Source: Diaporthe sp. PMI_573
Taxonomy: Eukaryota > Ascomycota > Sordariomycetes > Diaporthales > Diaporthaceae
Direction of reading: 5' to 3'
Length of the DNA stretch: 64,000 nucleotides
Assembly: GCA_021399435.1 (NCBI GenBank)
Contig: JAJTUP010000010.1
Location: forward strand, 1,240,001-1,304,000
Shown piece by piece: positions 1 through 11,937 of this stretch (the stretch's first letter is position 1; every line of letters begins with the position of its first letter). Under the pieces are notes generated by a model. The model was not told the origin of the DNA. It saw only the letters and a program-made list of their open reading frames with translations, and did no database searches. A program made the position numbers and the translations under genes.

Positions 1-2060
1 CACCCATCATTATCGCACCCGCACCTGCACCCGCACCCGCCGTCGCCGTCGCCGTGTTCGCCGTGTTCGCCATGCCCAATGGGAACGAATGAACGAGACA
101 CCGACTCTCCCGACTTGGCTTCCATTTGACTGCAACTGACTGGGCTGGACGTGCCCTCGACCTGACCCGGCTCGACCACTTATCCCCTTCTCTCGAGCTC
201 AAACTTCCGGGATTGACTCAGTGGGTACGGGAGAGTGGCTGCTCATCCCCCAATCTAAGGGACCTTGAGTTTATCAGACGACCCGATTCCGAGTCTCGTC
301 AAGTTCTGTCTCCATCGCCCACCCACGCCGTCACAGCCATCGCAACCTTACTGACTGACCATCGTCACGGGCTCCTGCTCACTTGTGGCGAGACATGGCT
401 ACAGCAATCGCATTCTAGAACTTCGACAAGTCTCCACAACGGTCCCTGCGCCCTCTCGCTCTCAGGCACCTCTCGAAGCCATCATCTACCCGGCCGAGAC
501 AGTGTCAGAATCGGACGAGAGGCGTCCTGACTATGAGCTCCATTGGCAGTGTTTTCTCCACACATGGCTTCAGCTTTCAGCTCTGGGCTTCTCGTCAGCC
601 AAACCCCACAAGGGTCTAGAGGCTCGCTCACATGGCATCCCTCAGATTTGGGAAGGGTCCATGAAAACCCATCCGCACGTCTCGGGTTCTTTTGCTCTGT
701 AGGTGGTGTAGTGGTGTAGTGGTATTTCGCCATCGGTTATCGGGCTCAGATTGATCTGGCTCAGTCTCAATCCACACACCGTGGGTCCCTGCCGCGGGCT
801 TCACTGCACCATGAATACTCACGTCTGGGTGTCGCGCAGCTGGCTAACAAACATGCATTCTCGCACGTCACTGGCAGCTGCCATCCACGAGACCATTGGC
901 CCGTTGTCAACATCACGACAGCTTCACATGTTACACACTGCCGGAATAAGAACGGACGATGATCGGCGGACTACCCTGGATTCTTCTCGAAAATTTCAAA
1001 AAGTCAGTGTGCTATGTGGCAGGGACTCAGCCTTAAACCGTTGCCAGACCACCCAGCTGTCCTGGCTGTCATCATTCTGCATCACGATAAGGTTTGGTGG
1101 TGCGCCGCCTCCGCGATCATGCAGTTGCATGTGTCAGTCGCCTGCGTATTTGCCCCCCGGCAGTCGTTCTTCACACGGACAGTACGGGGAGGTCAGTCTT
1201 TTTCTACTCCTCGGAACAAGCAATCAAATACCAGAGTCGTGTGACTGACTGCAACACACACTTCTTCTAGAAGAAAAATATCGAGCCATTCCTACGGGCG
1301 AACACACTAAACTACGCGGTCGCCCGATCCGTCCGAGCCCAACGAATCGCGGGAGGAACCGCACTGCTTGCCGGTAGTATTCTTGTCGAGGTGTGTGTGT
1401 TGGTGGCGTGACATGCCAACATGGGTAAGAGACACAGTGTCGAGCGAGCTCGAGCTCCGCGTGGTGGTCCTAGCCGTCAGGCAGTAAGCAAGCCGGCACC
1501 ACCACTTGGGGCGGTTTTGCTTTCGCTTGCCTCGTGTTTCAGATGTACGACACAAACATCAGCGCCAGCTTCACTCGGCCAAGCATTCCGTATCACACCC
1601 AAGCAATCCTGTCACGATTAAACGACCCCGGCCCGGGTCGGTGACGCCCTCTTGCTTGGTCTTAATATGCTATTGCGCAGGTGCGGGCCTGTAGAGCTAT
1701 TATGGTCATCAAGGTATTATATTCCAAACGAGCCCAGCGCCCAGGATAACATGTGCGACTCTACTGAAGATTAAATAAAAGAAAAGTTTCCTGTCCGTGA
1801 TCTGCCAAGGACCATCCGACCTTCAACCAACAAGTCGACGCCGCAACGGCTTGGTTGGGCTCGGCCTTTTCACCGATGTCCGTACCCGTGCTGCGTACCT
1901 CCAAAGCTAGGCCTCCTAGGTTTCCAACCATCCACAAACAATATCCGTAGAGCTTGCGTACCCAAACCTTGACAAAGGATCTGCCGCATGACTAGCTAAA
2001 ACCTGCCAACCTGGCTAGACGGTTTATCTCGCCCACCATCGATTGGCCTGAGCGAGCTGC
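1..2060. other. Intergenic, no supported gene
   Basis: I see no convincing gene here. Open frames are short, have no recognisable domain and lack consistent splice signals. The first 70 bases hold short degenerate repeats of the CACCCG and GCCGTC kind. The right part is the 3' flank of the minus-strand gene that ends at 2061. Confidence 0.6.
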
Positions 2061-3869
2061 TCACCAGATGTCGTCGCTGCTCTGGACCATCTCCATCGTT
2101 GGCGTCTTGGGCTCCATCCTCCTCATCCTCTTTCTATCGGCCTTGGTCACGAGGCTCGGCGTGATGGGCACCACGGGCGAGAAGGGCTGGTACGGCGTGT
2201 ATGGGACCGGCGCGCCGGTGTGGGGTGTGCGTGCGGTGCCCATCCCAGGCGACAGCGGGCCGGCCCTCTCGAACACGGTCTGCTTGACCGTGCGGTCGTA
2301 CGTGTTGGGCGACATCAGCGCCGGCTCATAGGCACGCAGCGGCAGCGCACCACCCGTGCGCACCGCCGACGGCGCGTTGGGCCGCGAGAAGGTCGCACCA
2401 GGCTTCGGGGACGACGGCAGCGAGTTCAGGCTCGGGAAGCGGTTGACCCCCGGCTTGGGGCTCGAGGGGAGACCCGAAGCCCGGCTGTCACGGACCCGCT
2501 CGCCTCTGACCAGAGGCGTTGTGGACGTCTCCGACGTTGCAGAGATGGGGTCTGCCTCCATCGTCGCGGACGACTGTTGACGTGAGTGATAGTAGTAGTG
2601 GCCTTGTCTCTGTCGCTCTTCCTCTTCTTCGTCCTCGTTGGATTCCTCCGGGACGTCCCTGTCCTTGCCCTTGCCAGCCATGGCGCGGAGCCGCTCGTCG
2701 ATGCTCTGCGTGCTCTCTGGCGACACGTCGTCCGGCGGCGTCAGGGGGGCCATCTGGACATTCCGTCGCTGGCTGAAGGTAGGGTTACCCGAAGGGACGG
2801 GTGGCGGCGCAGCCGGTGCATAGTGCCGTGGCGGGATGGCATTCATCTCCTCGCCGGCGTACTGGGGTGGGAATGTACCCGTCATGGGTGTCATAATCGG
2901 CGAGGAAATGCTAATCGCCTGCACTTTCTCCTTCTTTTTCCCCAGCGGGGACTTGAGTGCGGACAGGATTGAGGAGGTCCGGGACTGCGTCCTTTCCGAC
3001 TTGGCGTCGCCGCTCAGGTTAAGGTTTGCGGGTTTGTTTCTTCCCTTCTTCTGAAGCATGTTCTGTGATGAAGCATTCTGCTCCTGCTGCTCCTGCTGCC
3101 TCCCTGCGCTGGGGAACGTGGGCCCCCTGAACGCGACCCCCGCCTCCTTTGCAGCCTCCTGCTCCATCACATACTTGTACATGTCTTCCAGCTGTGCCTG
3201 CGCCATGACTCTGTCTTGTACAACGACGGACTGGTCAACGTGTGGATCCACGCCTGGTCGGCCGCGGAGACTGCCGTCTGGCGATGGGAGGATGTAGGGG
3301 GTTTGCTCCCGTGGCCCCGTCGAAAATTGCGCCGAGGTGGGCGAAGGAAGAGAGAAGTTGCGTACGTGACCCTGGACGTGATCCTGGGTATGGATCTTTG
3401 GCAATTCCTGGAAGCTGTGCTGTGGAGGGCAGTCCTGGCCTTGGGGCTTGAATTCGTCCTGTGATTTCAAGGCTGGGAAGGGTTCGGCGTTGTAGAATGT
3501 GAGATGTGAGTCGTCCCAGGTACTGAAGTCCTCTCCTGCTCGGAGATGCTCCCGCCGCTTTTTGGATAAGCTCAATAGGATGATGGCGACCAGCACCAGG
3601 GAGAGAGCGTAAGAGCCGACGATTCCGCCGATCTGAGCTGGTAGGTATGCTGGATCACGGAGAGCGTATTTTGCTCCTGGGGCACCTTCGTCGGGCGGAG
3701 GGGCAGGACTCCAGTTGATGCCGAGAGGGTTGTTGTTATCCCTCCTGTCCACCTCGTGCGGCCGAGGTATATGTGGTGCTGCGGCGGCGGCTACCAAAAC
3801 TGTGGCGAAACTTGTACTTAAAGAGAGAGTTATAAGAGAAGTAGGAGGTTTGCGAAAACCAAGGGGCAT
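2061..3869 (-). CDS. Single-pass membrane protein with long disordered cytoplasmic tail, unknown function
   Basis: This is an intronless frame of 602 residues. The open frame extends 12 codons upstream, but only from a TTG, so the first ATG at 3869 is chosen. The N-terminus (about residues 1-35) is hydrophobic and resembles a signal peptide, followed by a short extracellular part rich in Asn and Pro. One clear transmembrane helix lies near residues 82-102 (core LSLVLVAIILLSL), followed by a basic stop-transfer stretch (KKRREH). The remaining ~490 residues are Ser/Pro/Gln-rich, low in complexity and probably disordered. The C-terminus has a distinctive block (around YTPYQPFSPVVPITPS, then a basic KADRKRMRR run) that looks more conserved in character than the rest. 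No enzyme domain is recognised. The single-pass layout would suit a scaffold or sensor at the plasma membrane, but that is inference. Confidence 0.8.
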   Translation of the reverse strand: MPLGFRKPPTSLITLSLSTSFATVLVAAAAAPHIPRPHEVDRRDNNNPLGINWSPAPPPDEGAPGAKYALRDPAYLPAQIGGIVGSYALSLVLVAIILLSLSKKRREHLRAGEDFSTWDDSHLTFYNAEPFPALKSQDEFKPQGQDCPPQHSFQELPKIHTQDHVQGHVRNFSLPSPTSAQFSTGPREQTPYILPSPDGSLRGRPGVDPHVDQSVVVQDRVMAQAQLEDMYKYVMEQEAAKEAGVAFRGPTFPSAGRQQEQQEQNASSQNMLQKKGRNKPANLNLSGDAKSERTQSRTSSILSALKSPLGKKKEKVQAISISSPIMTPMTGTFPPQYAGEEMNAIPPRHYAPAAPPPVPSGNPTFSQRRNVQMAPLTPPDDVSPESTQSIDERLRAMAGKGKDRDVPEESNEDEEEEERQRQGHYYYHSRQQSSATMEADPISATSETSTTPLVRGERVRDSRASGLPSSPKPGVNRFPSLNSLPSSPKPGATFSRPNAPSAVRTGGALPLRAYEPALMSPNTYDRTVKQTVFERAGPLSPGMGTARTPHTGAPVPYTPYQPFSPVVPITPSLVTKADRKRMRRMEPKTPTMEMVQSSDDIW

Positions 3870-5519
3870 TGTGAGGGTCAGACGAGAGGAGAGTTCCGGG
3901 GCCAAGGCTTATTTCTAGTAGACCAGACGGTTGCCATCTACCTTTCTCCACCAAAACTAAGGCGTGATGGGGTTTGGATTGTTTAGTTCTTAGTCAAGGT
4001 ATGATGGGCCGAAACGCATTGTGATAGAGATGTAGCATGGGGACGCAGGAATGATCAGCCTCCGGAGCCGTTCAGAGGAGAGGCAGAAGAGTATATAGCG
4101 GCTGTTGATACCGGAGTGATGCAGAGGCGAGGAACGGGGCGGGCGTGGGGACCATGCAGCCACTCAAGCGTCCAATGCCGACTTTTCTCTTTGCGAGATG
4201 TGCCAATGGGGTCGGCTCGCGCGTAGTGGACGCCCCCATCTCGGGCTCAGGGCACGCAGGCACGCGGGCACGCAGGCACACAGGCAGGGCAGGGCAGGGC
4301 GGCAGCTGCATGGCAGGCCTCTTCTGGGCTGGGACTCGTCGAAAGAGGCCGCACATCGTCGTGATGTTGCGGTCGGCTTGCAGCACGGAGGGCAGGCCAG
4401 AGCCCTGTCGTGTAATGTGGTTGGCTGGAGGGCCCGTGGGGTCGCAGGGGGCCAGGGGTCTCTAAGCGCCCGACATGCGATGGCACAGGCGAGGTGCCGT
4501 GTGATTGGGCGGCCGTGGTGTTCCCCGCCCGTCTTGATATTGCGTCCTGCCCTGCCTTTCCCGCCTGTCCCATGTGAGGTTGTGGTCCTGGCTGGGTGGG
4601 AAGTGATGGATTTGGATGGCGATCTGCAGGCGATCAGATAGAGCAGGAGTGCCGCCCCTGCGCCCCTGCTTTTGTGCGATGCTGGCGGTGACAAGCCCAA
4701 CACTTGGTTAGCCGTCGCCTAACAATAATTAGAATATTCCACAGTTGCATCGACGAGCCCCGGCATTTACGGATGCTTTACCCATGCATGCTGCATGCTG
4801 CTCGTCTGATGGGATGGGGCAATCCACCTCGAGTCGAGACGCATTTGAGAGGACCCTGAGGCATAGCATAAAGTCAATTTCCATTGTCCATGATGGCACC
4901 ATCAGTTGACAGTATTATGCCCGCCCAAGTCAGGTGGGCACGTCCTCCAAGATGTGGGATCGACACCCAACACCCCAGCAAGGCATTGCAATTGATGGTT
5001 CGGTGGATGGGGAGAGGCGTGACGGTCGACTGGATTGGTGGCTCCCGAAAGCGAACCAGAATATCAGAACGGCCGCATGGAAACAAGATACTGTTGTCTC
5101 CGCTCCCTCGTGCCCTCATGGGATGGATGCGATGTGACTTGTGACTGAGTTTGTTTAGCGCTGACATCGTGAAGCAAACTGGGTCTGTCTGTGGACTGAT
5201 TGGCATTGTCTGCTGTGATGTTGCTATGAGCCATGATGGTCCGTGCAGGGTCCTTACGTGATCTCATAGGCAGGTGATCGCGCGGGAGCGGCGTGCGGAT
5301 GGACCCTTTCCCATCCCGGCCGCTTCTCGCGAGACGCGTCTCTCACTCTGTTGTCCGGACAGTGGCATTCGACTCGACGCGGGTTTTGACACGTCTGGCT
5401 CCGCTTTTGTTCTCGAAGGATGCTGGATCTCGTTTTCATTCTCCATCATCGTCATACAGATCTCTCAACCGCGTCCCTTAGAGTCTGGAACGCGTGACGT
5501 TGTGTTTTCTGTCCTCGCC
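3870..5519. other. Intergenic between divergent genes
   Basis: This is the shared upstream region of the membrane-protein gene (minus) and the helicase gene (plus). It has GC-rich imperfect repeats near 4250-4310 (GGCAC/GCAGG type) and a CATGCATGCTGCATGCTG run near 4783-4800. The frame feeding the helicase is open from 5274 without an ATG, so that part is probably 5' leader. No other gene is supported. Confidence 0.55.
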
Positions 5520-8500
5520 ATGACAGCTGCATCACCAAGGGCTTCCTCGATTCTCCGCACCCTGAACCTCAACCATGCTCAATGTAGGGCAGTGTGCTCA
5601 GAGGCGGCCACCGTTGCCATCATGGCCGGCCCAGGCAGCGGCAAGACCCATACTCTGACCTCGCGTGTCGTCTGGCTTATTGACGCCATGGGCTACGAGC
5701 CACAGGATGTCATTGTCGCCACCTTCACTGTCAAAGCTGCTCGCGAGATGCGGCAGCGCATCGGCAAAGCCCTGGGGGACGGCCGCGAGCAGAGGATGGT
5801 CCTCGGCACATTCCACAGCATTGCCCGTCGCTATCTAGCCGCATATGGCAGCCACATTGGTCTGGATCAAAAGTTCGCCATTGCCGATGATGCTGACTCC
5901 AGAGCCATCATTAACCGCATCTGCAAACGATTGCAGTTGAACATAGACCCTGTCCAGACACGTGCATGGATAAGCAAGAGAAAAGCCAAGGGTAAAGAGT
6001 GGAAGCCCACGCCTTTGCGGAGGAAACGCAGCGGCGAGGCCGCGGAGGGGGCCAAGTCCTTTGAGCTGTGCTACGGGGAGTACCAGGACCATCTCAAAAG
6101 GTCTAACCTCCTCGATTACGACGACCTCCTCACCCGGTGCGTTGAGCTTCTCCAGACGCACCCGGCCTGTGTCTCCAACGTAGATGCCGTGCTCATCGAC
6201 GAGTACCAGGACACGAATGGTATCCAGTACGAGCTCATGCGCCTCCTTGCTCAAAAACGCAATAGGATCACCATCGTCGGTGACCCTGATCAGAGCATTT
6301 ACGGGTGGCGGTCGGCAGAGATCAAGAATCTCCAGCGCCTCTTCGACGACTTCCCCAACACAGACCAGATATCCCTGGAACAGAACTACCGGTCATCGCA
6401 GGCCATTCTGGACACAGCTCTGAGCGTGATCCAGCAGGATTCGGATCGGTATGAGAAGGTTCTGAAACCCTTTCATGACAAGGGAACACGGCCAACGCTG
6501 AGACGGCTGAAGAATTCAACAGCCGAGGCACAGTGGATAGTTAAGGAAATCGGCCGCCTGCACCTCTTATCTGGCGGTATGCTGGGACACGGTGATGTTT
6601 CCATACTCCTCCGCTCGGCATCTCTCTCGAGGAATATCGAGTCTGCCCTTGGCCAGGCTGGCATTGCTTACAAGATGGTCGGCGGCGTCAAGTTCTACGA
6701 CCGCGTGGAGATTAAAATCATCCTTGACTACTTGAGAGTAGTCTATCAGCCGGCAAACAATGATGCCCTTGCAAGGATTCTCAACGTTCCCAAGCGAGGT
6801 GTGGGAGATCCTACAATCAAGGCGCTGGTTGAGGAGTCAGAGCGGTCATCCCTCAGCCTGTGGGATTTGCTGGTCAAACACTGCCGTGGCGATCGTCTGG
6901 CCAAGACAAATATTAAGAAGTCAACGGAGCACAAGATAAGCGGCGAGGTTATTCGTCTCATCCTGGACATCCAGAAAAAGATGGGCAGTCCACCAGAGGA
7001 GAAGCCCTACGGCCTGGTCGACATCATTGACGAGGTCCTCACGAGGGTCAACCTCGAACGGTACCTTAAAGAGGCCTACAGCAACACAGAGGATTTCGAA
7101 CAAAGATGGGCAAATGTGCAGGAATTCCGAACTCTCGGGAGCGACTTCACCAAAGATCTAAACAGGGACCGAGAGGAAGAGCTTCCCGAGGTCGAGGGGC
7201 TAGAAAAGTCGGAAGATTCTGATGTTCTAGCCCAATTCCTAGCCAACGTAGCACTGGCCTCAGACACCCAGAAGAAAGGTCAAGAACAAGAGGCCACCCC
7301 CATGGTCACCATCTCCACCATACATGCCGCAAAAGGGCTTGAATGGCCCATTGTCTTTGTTCCAGCAGCTTATGACGGGATAATTCCACATACGCGTTCT
7401 GAAGACAGCAACGAGGAGCGCCGACTACTCTACGTTGCCATGACTCGCGCAAAAGCTCTGCTTTATATCAGTTGCCCGTTGTCCAGCTCATACAACGGTA
7501 ACCAGTCCCAAGTAGAGCTGTCGCCCTTTGTCGAGCCAGTCGCGAACACATTCGCCAAGATTGGACCGGACCTCGAAACCAACAAGCTGGAAGCGATCGG
7601 TAGGATCCTGGGGCGTGAAGCCCCCACGCAGCAAGCAATCTATAGCGGGCTTCCAGAGGGCTTTAGCCCCAACGACGACCTTTTCCCGGTAGACCCTTGC
7701 CCGGTAGACCCTTGCCAGCAACAAGCAGCCGCAGACGCCAGCTCAAGATGGGACGACCCATCGTCCCAAGGCTTCGCACGGAAACGTCCTCGACTCGCCG
7801 CCCAGAGTGGCAATTACGAAGGCAACAGAGAGCCGCAATGGGCAAGAGGGTATGCGACCACAATGAATAATGCATCCGCCTTCACGATGGCTTCGCAGCT
7901 CGGCTCCATGACGACAGGGTCCTATCAGGCAAACAGGCTCTCGGATGCAGTGGTGGATAACACAGCAGCTGGTACTCTCTCAAAGCAGGGGAGCACAGTT
8001 CATTCAGCCGGTCAAGGCACTCTTCTTGGCTTTGTCAAGAGGGATTCGAAGTCAACCTCGGGCGATGCCGAGATGGTTTCACCACGTTTCCCAGTTCTGC
8101 CACGACCCAACATGGCTCGTGTACAGCGAGATGAAGAGAATGGGACATTGGCCCATACCTCCCCGGTCGCTACCAAATGGCCATCGATAGATCCTGACTT
8201 TCTTCATCACAAGATGAGCAGCTCGATGGCAGTGGGCCTCAGATTACCCAAGAAGCAACAAACCAAATCCGGGAAGCACTACCCTCAATTTTCCAGTTCT
8301 CCACCTCGGCCGCCAACGCCAGATAACGAGGTCACATCCGGTAATGCAGGGGACAACAGCGAGAATATTCCTGAGCCAACGCCTCTACCTGCGAAATGTC
8401 CTGCTGTCAGCTTCCACAATACCACCATGCAGAAGACAAGTACTGTGCGCAGACCTCCTGGGTTGGCAGCACCTCGTAATGAAGCTGCGGCGTTACAAAA

Positions 8501-8543
8501 ACTGCGCAAGCCATTCAAGCCCCTCACGATGAATCGACCATGA
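5520..8543 (+). CDS. srs2: UvrD-family (SF1A) DNA helicase, Srs2-like
   Basis: This is an ATP-dependent 3'-5' DNA helicase of the UvrD/PcrA/Srs2 family, intronless, 1007 residues from the ATG at 5520. The same frame is open back to 5274 but only from a GTG. All helicase motifs are present in order: Q-like LNLNHAQ at the N-terminus, Walker A AGPGSGKT (about 36-43), motif Ia TFTVKAAREM, motif II DEYQD (about 227), motif III GDPDQSIYGWRSAE, motif IV QNYRSS, motif V STIHAAKGLEW, and motif VI LYVAMTRA (about 638). The C-terminal third is low in complexity and variable, as expected for the protein-interaction tail of Srs2 proteins. Srs2 family members strip Rad51 filaments and limit recombination during replication repair in the nucleus. 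Family assignment is firm. The Srs2 subtype rests on length, the eukaryotic context and the tail. Confidence 0.9.
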   Translation: MTAASPRASSILRTLNLNHAQCRAVCSEAATVAIMAGPGSGKTHTLTSRVVWLIDAMGYEPQDVIVATFTVKAAREMRQRIGKALGDGREQRMVLGTFHSIARRYLAAYGSHIGLDQKFAIADDADSRAIINRICKRLQLNIDPVQTRAWISKRKAKGKEWKPTPLRRKRSGEAAEGAKSFELCYGEYQDHLKRSNLLDYDDLLTRCVELLQTHPACVSNVDAVLIDEYQDTNGIQYELMRLLAQKRNRITIVGDPDQSIYGWRSAEIKNLQRLFDDFPNTDQISLEQNYRSSQAILDTALSVIQQDSDRYEKVLKPFHDKGTRPTLRRLKNSTAEAQWIVKEIGRLHLLSGGMLGHGDVSILLRSASLSRNIESALGQAGIAYKMVGGVKFYDRVEIKIILDYLRVVYQPANNDALARILNVPKRGVGDPTIKALVEESERSSLSLWDLLVKHCRGDRLAKTNIKKSTEHKISGEVIRLILDIQKKMGSPPEEKPYGLVDIIDEVLTRVNLERYLKEAYSNTEDFEQRWANVQEFRTLGSDFTKDLNRDREEELPEVEGLEKSEDSDVLAQFLANVALASDTQKKGQEQEATPMVTISTIHAAKGLEWPIVFVPAAYDGIIPHTRSEDSNEERRLLYVAMTRAKALLYISCPLSSSYNGNQSQVELSPFVEPVANTFAKIGPDLETNKLEAIGRILGREAPTQQAIYSGLPEGFSPNDDLFPVDPCPVDPCQQQAAADASSRWDDPSSQGFARKRPRLAAQSGNYEGNREPQWARGYATTMNNASAFTMASQLGSMTTGSYQANRLSDAVVDNTAAGTLSKQGSTVHSAGQGTLLGFVKRDSKSTSGDAEMVSPRFPVLPRPNMARVQRDEENGTLAHTSPVATKWPSIDPDFLHHKMSSSMAVGLRLPKKQQTKSGKHYPQFSSSPPRPPTPDNEVTSGNAGDNSENIPEPTPLPAKCPAVSFHNTTMQKTSTVRRPPGLAAPRNEAAALQKLRKPFKPLTMNRP
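7685..7714 (+). repeat. 15-bp tandem duplication inside the helicase gene
   Basis: Two identical adjacent copies of CCCGGTAGACCCTTG lie in the tail-coding part of the helicase gene and encode a repeated Pro-Val-Asp-Pro-Cys type unit. The frame is kept. Confidence 0.85.
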
Positions 8544-9296
8544 AAGCCCGATGCAGCCATCCCGGTGCCACTCGAGATTTGTCGCAGCTCAGGGTCGAGT
8601 CCATACTTTCCAAGTCGGGAATGGATTTCGAGCGCGAAATGCGTTCATCACGTGGCAGAATGAACCTGAGTCGGGAATCATCACCCCAGGGTCACTAGAG
8701 TCCCTTCAACGCAGTAATGGAGATAATTCAAGGTCTTCCTGTTCTCTCGGTCCTCCAGTTTGCGTACGGTGATCAAAAATGGTTTGTTTGACCAATCACA
8801 GCGCGCCTGCCTTGAAAATTAAGGTCCGGAGAGGGCATTCGCAGCATTCCAATCCTGCATGTTGTCTTCCAAGGCTTGAAAGTCCTCAGACGTGAGCCGC
8901 AAACCATGTTGATGTTATCGCATAATAGTTTGTGGGTGGCTACAATTTTGCGTCTAGGTGTAAAAAGAATAAGCGTAGTAAGTAAGGAATCACAGACTGT
9001 GACAAAATGCAGCTTTGTGGACGCTTCTTCATTTCCGAAAACGGGCCCAGCCTTTGTCGGGCAAGACAACCGTAAAATTGCGTGGGGAATAGAGTTAGAC
9101 TTTGTCGCAGGCACCTATGGATGTCGGTACAAGACCTGGCGCAATAGGCCTCGGAGCATCATTGATTTCATTCGCCAGTTCCCACAAGAGCTGCGAAGGC
9201 TCTTTTCCCCTTTGCTGTTGGCGATTGCCTGTGCACATCCCATGTAGTGCCAATCATTTATCCGTACAGGATTGAGAGAACCCACACAGCCACAAC
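8544..9296. other. Intergenic, no supported gene
   Basis: This is the 3' flank of the helicase gene and the upstream side of the decayed cytochrome b5-type gene. No recognisable protein was seen on either strand. Confidence 0.5.
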
Positions 9297-11937
9297 ATGG
9301 CAGAATACGTGGATCCTCCGGCCTCACCATGGGCTGAACGGTTTGGGGTGAGCGAGTCTTGTGTGTGCCACTTGATGCCCTGTCACTGTTCCCAAATCTA
9401 TCAATCAAATTTGGTCCTACGTTTCTTGTTGACACATTGCGTAGATCCATGGAAGTATTAAAATAAATCAGGATTCCACCCAACATACCCAGACATCGAT
9501 GTGGGGTATCCTGAATCGATGACGCAGGAAGCCTGGATCGCCCTGAGGACGACAAACGAGTTACCGCTGCCAAAAGGCCCCGACTTAGATCGATTGTTCC
9601 TTGACGAAAGACACCAAGGAAATAAGCTGTGCGGATTTTCCGTCTGTACGTAGCCTCATCTCAACTTGATGGCGGAATTTCTGATCCAGGGAATAGGGCA
9701 AGCCGTGCTTTTCGGCGCTTTGCAGGACACCCAGCCTATGAGCACAACAGTAGATGAAACCAACTGGCTTCCGCTTTTCGCAAAGAAGAGGCGATACAAT
9801 CTCGAGCGACCTCTAGCCGAATCATGGCAAGGGACGCTGGATAGTCGTTTCGCAGCGAATGCGACTTGGAGCGTGGATGACCCTGTGTTTTGGGAGAGGC
9901 TGTCGCCAGCAATACAGCTGGCGAATAATCTTTTGCGGGCTACAGCCCAGCATCCCTTCTACGTGGACTTTCTAGCAGTGACTGCTTGGTCAAATTTATT
10001 ACGGCGGCCCTGAGTTGACGTTCCGCACTCTAGCCTGGACGCGATCTTGGGGGTAAAGGCTTTACCCCCTTCCAGATACCGTATTTCAGGAGCTTAAGGC
10101 GATGGTTAACAATGTCGACCGAGAAGCTCCCAAGTATCAGATCCAGGGCCAGTGGCTGTCTAACCAGATCAAGTTTGTTCTGCCCCCATGGCAGACCGAG
10201 CAGGCAAAGACAAGGACCGGATACTCCACTATCTCTCTGTACGAGCCATACAACCATACTGCACAACCTCTGCAGCATGTACCTGTTGCTGCATTGCCGC
10301 CACAGCAAGGTCCTGCCGGTGGTTCTGGCCCGGGAACACACAAGCCGGCCACACCACCATCGAGGCCGACAACAGCACCTCCGCAGAACGAACCTCCACG
10401 AACACCGGGCTCAGAATCTAGCTCGTTGAGTGAATATATCACTCCACCAACTCGCAACCTGGGCACACCGAGGCACCCGTCAGTACAGTCTGCCCTAGAC
10501 GGGCCGCACGCAGTACACGAAGAGCCGCAGCCACTCTTGACGGAAAGTATTACACGGCGGGCGAGGTCGGAAACCATATTTTGACCGGCGACTTGTGGAT
10601 TATCGCCGATGACGGCTCACGCGGCTACGATATCTACGACGCAACGGATGTCGTGGAGGAGATGTGGGCTGATAAACCCCAGGGCTTTCACCCTGGATGA
10701 TCATTGCGAGAGGACCCTCCCAGGCCTGAAAGCTCGACCCCGTCTCCAGAAAAATCTCGAAGAGCAAGCTATATTTGTGGGCAAGCTCATTCTGCCTATG
10801 AGGCTGCACGAGATCGCAGAGCGAGACCGGAGGCATAAGAAGCCATTCTGGATTTCTGTCGGTAACGACGTGTTTGATATATCGAATTTCCCCTTTGAGA
10901 GTGAGAACCATCAAAATCTCACGAGGAAATTTCCGGGAGGGAAACCCTGGAGAAAAATTGTCAAAGATGGAACAATTAACTACGACCAGCTCGTTTTAGA
11001 TCTAAAGCCATACCGATGTGCTGTAGTTGCTTCCCAAACACCCGAAAAGGGACCAGGTCCCGCAGATGAATTCCATTGCACTCAGCAGGAGGTAGCCTGC
11101 CACATATACCCAGAGGCAACAATGTACACAATAATCCGAGGGCAAGTATACGATCTGACTGGCTATATGGAGTTCCACCCTGGCGGAGAGAAAATTCTGC
11201 GGCAGTGGGCTGGATTTCGACACAAAATTTCGAGAGGTATCACGCTGATGCCGACAGGTGCCTTAAGGACTACGACAATCTTCGGTTGGGCCGCGTGGTT
11301 AATTAGAAGCCACTGGACCAGCTTACACACAACGAGGTCGCGCTGAATGGGCACGTTTACGACCTCAGCATAATCAATCCCCGAAAACCCGCGCGGCAGC
11401 TCGTCAGAGCCATCAACAGCCTCGGACTTAGAGGCAAGGACATTACCTCGGTGCTGAACGACGGGTTAAGACTACCGCCAGAGGCCCTTCGTCTGCTGCC
11501 AGAGAGGCCCGACCTCATCACAACGAATCTGTCCGTGCCACTGGCGGAAATTGATCTGGCCACGCTGAAAGCGAACAATGGAAGCCACATCCCGCCCCCC
11601 CCCCGGGCATGACAGTTCCCCACAAACACGTCGAGGCAGACCTACAAAAACCGCTTTGGGTGTCCTACGACAGCCTGGTCTGCGACATGACCGCCGATTC
11701 CAGGGGGGGGGGGCCGAGGATGTCAAGACGCAGCTCAACGGCTACGGCCACCGCTACAGGGGCGCCGTCATCCCGCCGTCGGCCCTAGCCACGCAACTGC
11801 AGCAGGACTATAGCTGTCGCGTCATCGGCCGGCTGGTGCGGAACTCCGGACGGCCAAGGGACGAAGAAGGCAGCGGCAGTGATGACTTGGATCATCGTCC
11901 TCACCAGAGGCCTCGCTTGCAATATTCCCGGCCATAA
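9297..11937 (+). pseudogene. Decayed gene with multiple cytochrome b5-like segments
   Basis: A multi-domain protein gene can be followed through this stretch only by changing frame. A start-like ATG at 9297 opens a short exon (MAEYVDPPASPWAERFG) followed by a GTGAGC donor. A second block runs 9666-10013 and a third 10102-10584. Cytochrome b5-like segments follow: one around 10545-10697 (YYTAGEV, LWIIADDG, then FHPG and TGA), one around 10845-11020 (WISVGNDVFDIS), the clearest around 11100-11300 (GQVYDLTGYMEFHPGG, the haem-ligand motif, with YHADADRC downstream in another frame), and one at 11319-11600 (NGHVYDLS). Visible lesions are a TGA at 10698-10700, a frame change near 11212, a TAG at 11304-11306, and frame changes at a C-run (11593-11604) and a G-run (11703-11713). 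The HPGG block shows b5 ancestry. The N-terminal part is not recognised. Introns do not explain breaks inside the b5 fold; homopolymer errors could explain two of them. Confidence 0.65.

Noticed and set aside
4164..4703. 179-codon minus-strand ORF in the helicase upstream region
   Set aside because: Pro/Ala/Cys/Arg-rich translation of GC-rich repeats, with no domain and overlapped by equally long frames on both strands.
5274..5519. 82-codon N-terminal extension of the helicase
   Set aside because: Open only from a GTG. The ATG at 5520 lies just before the Q-like motif, as expected for the family.
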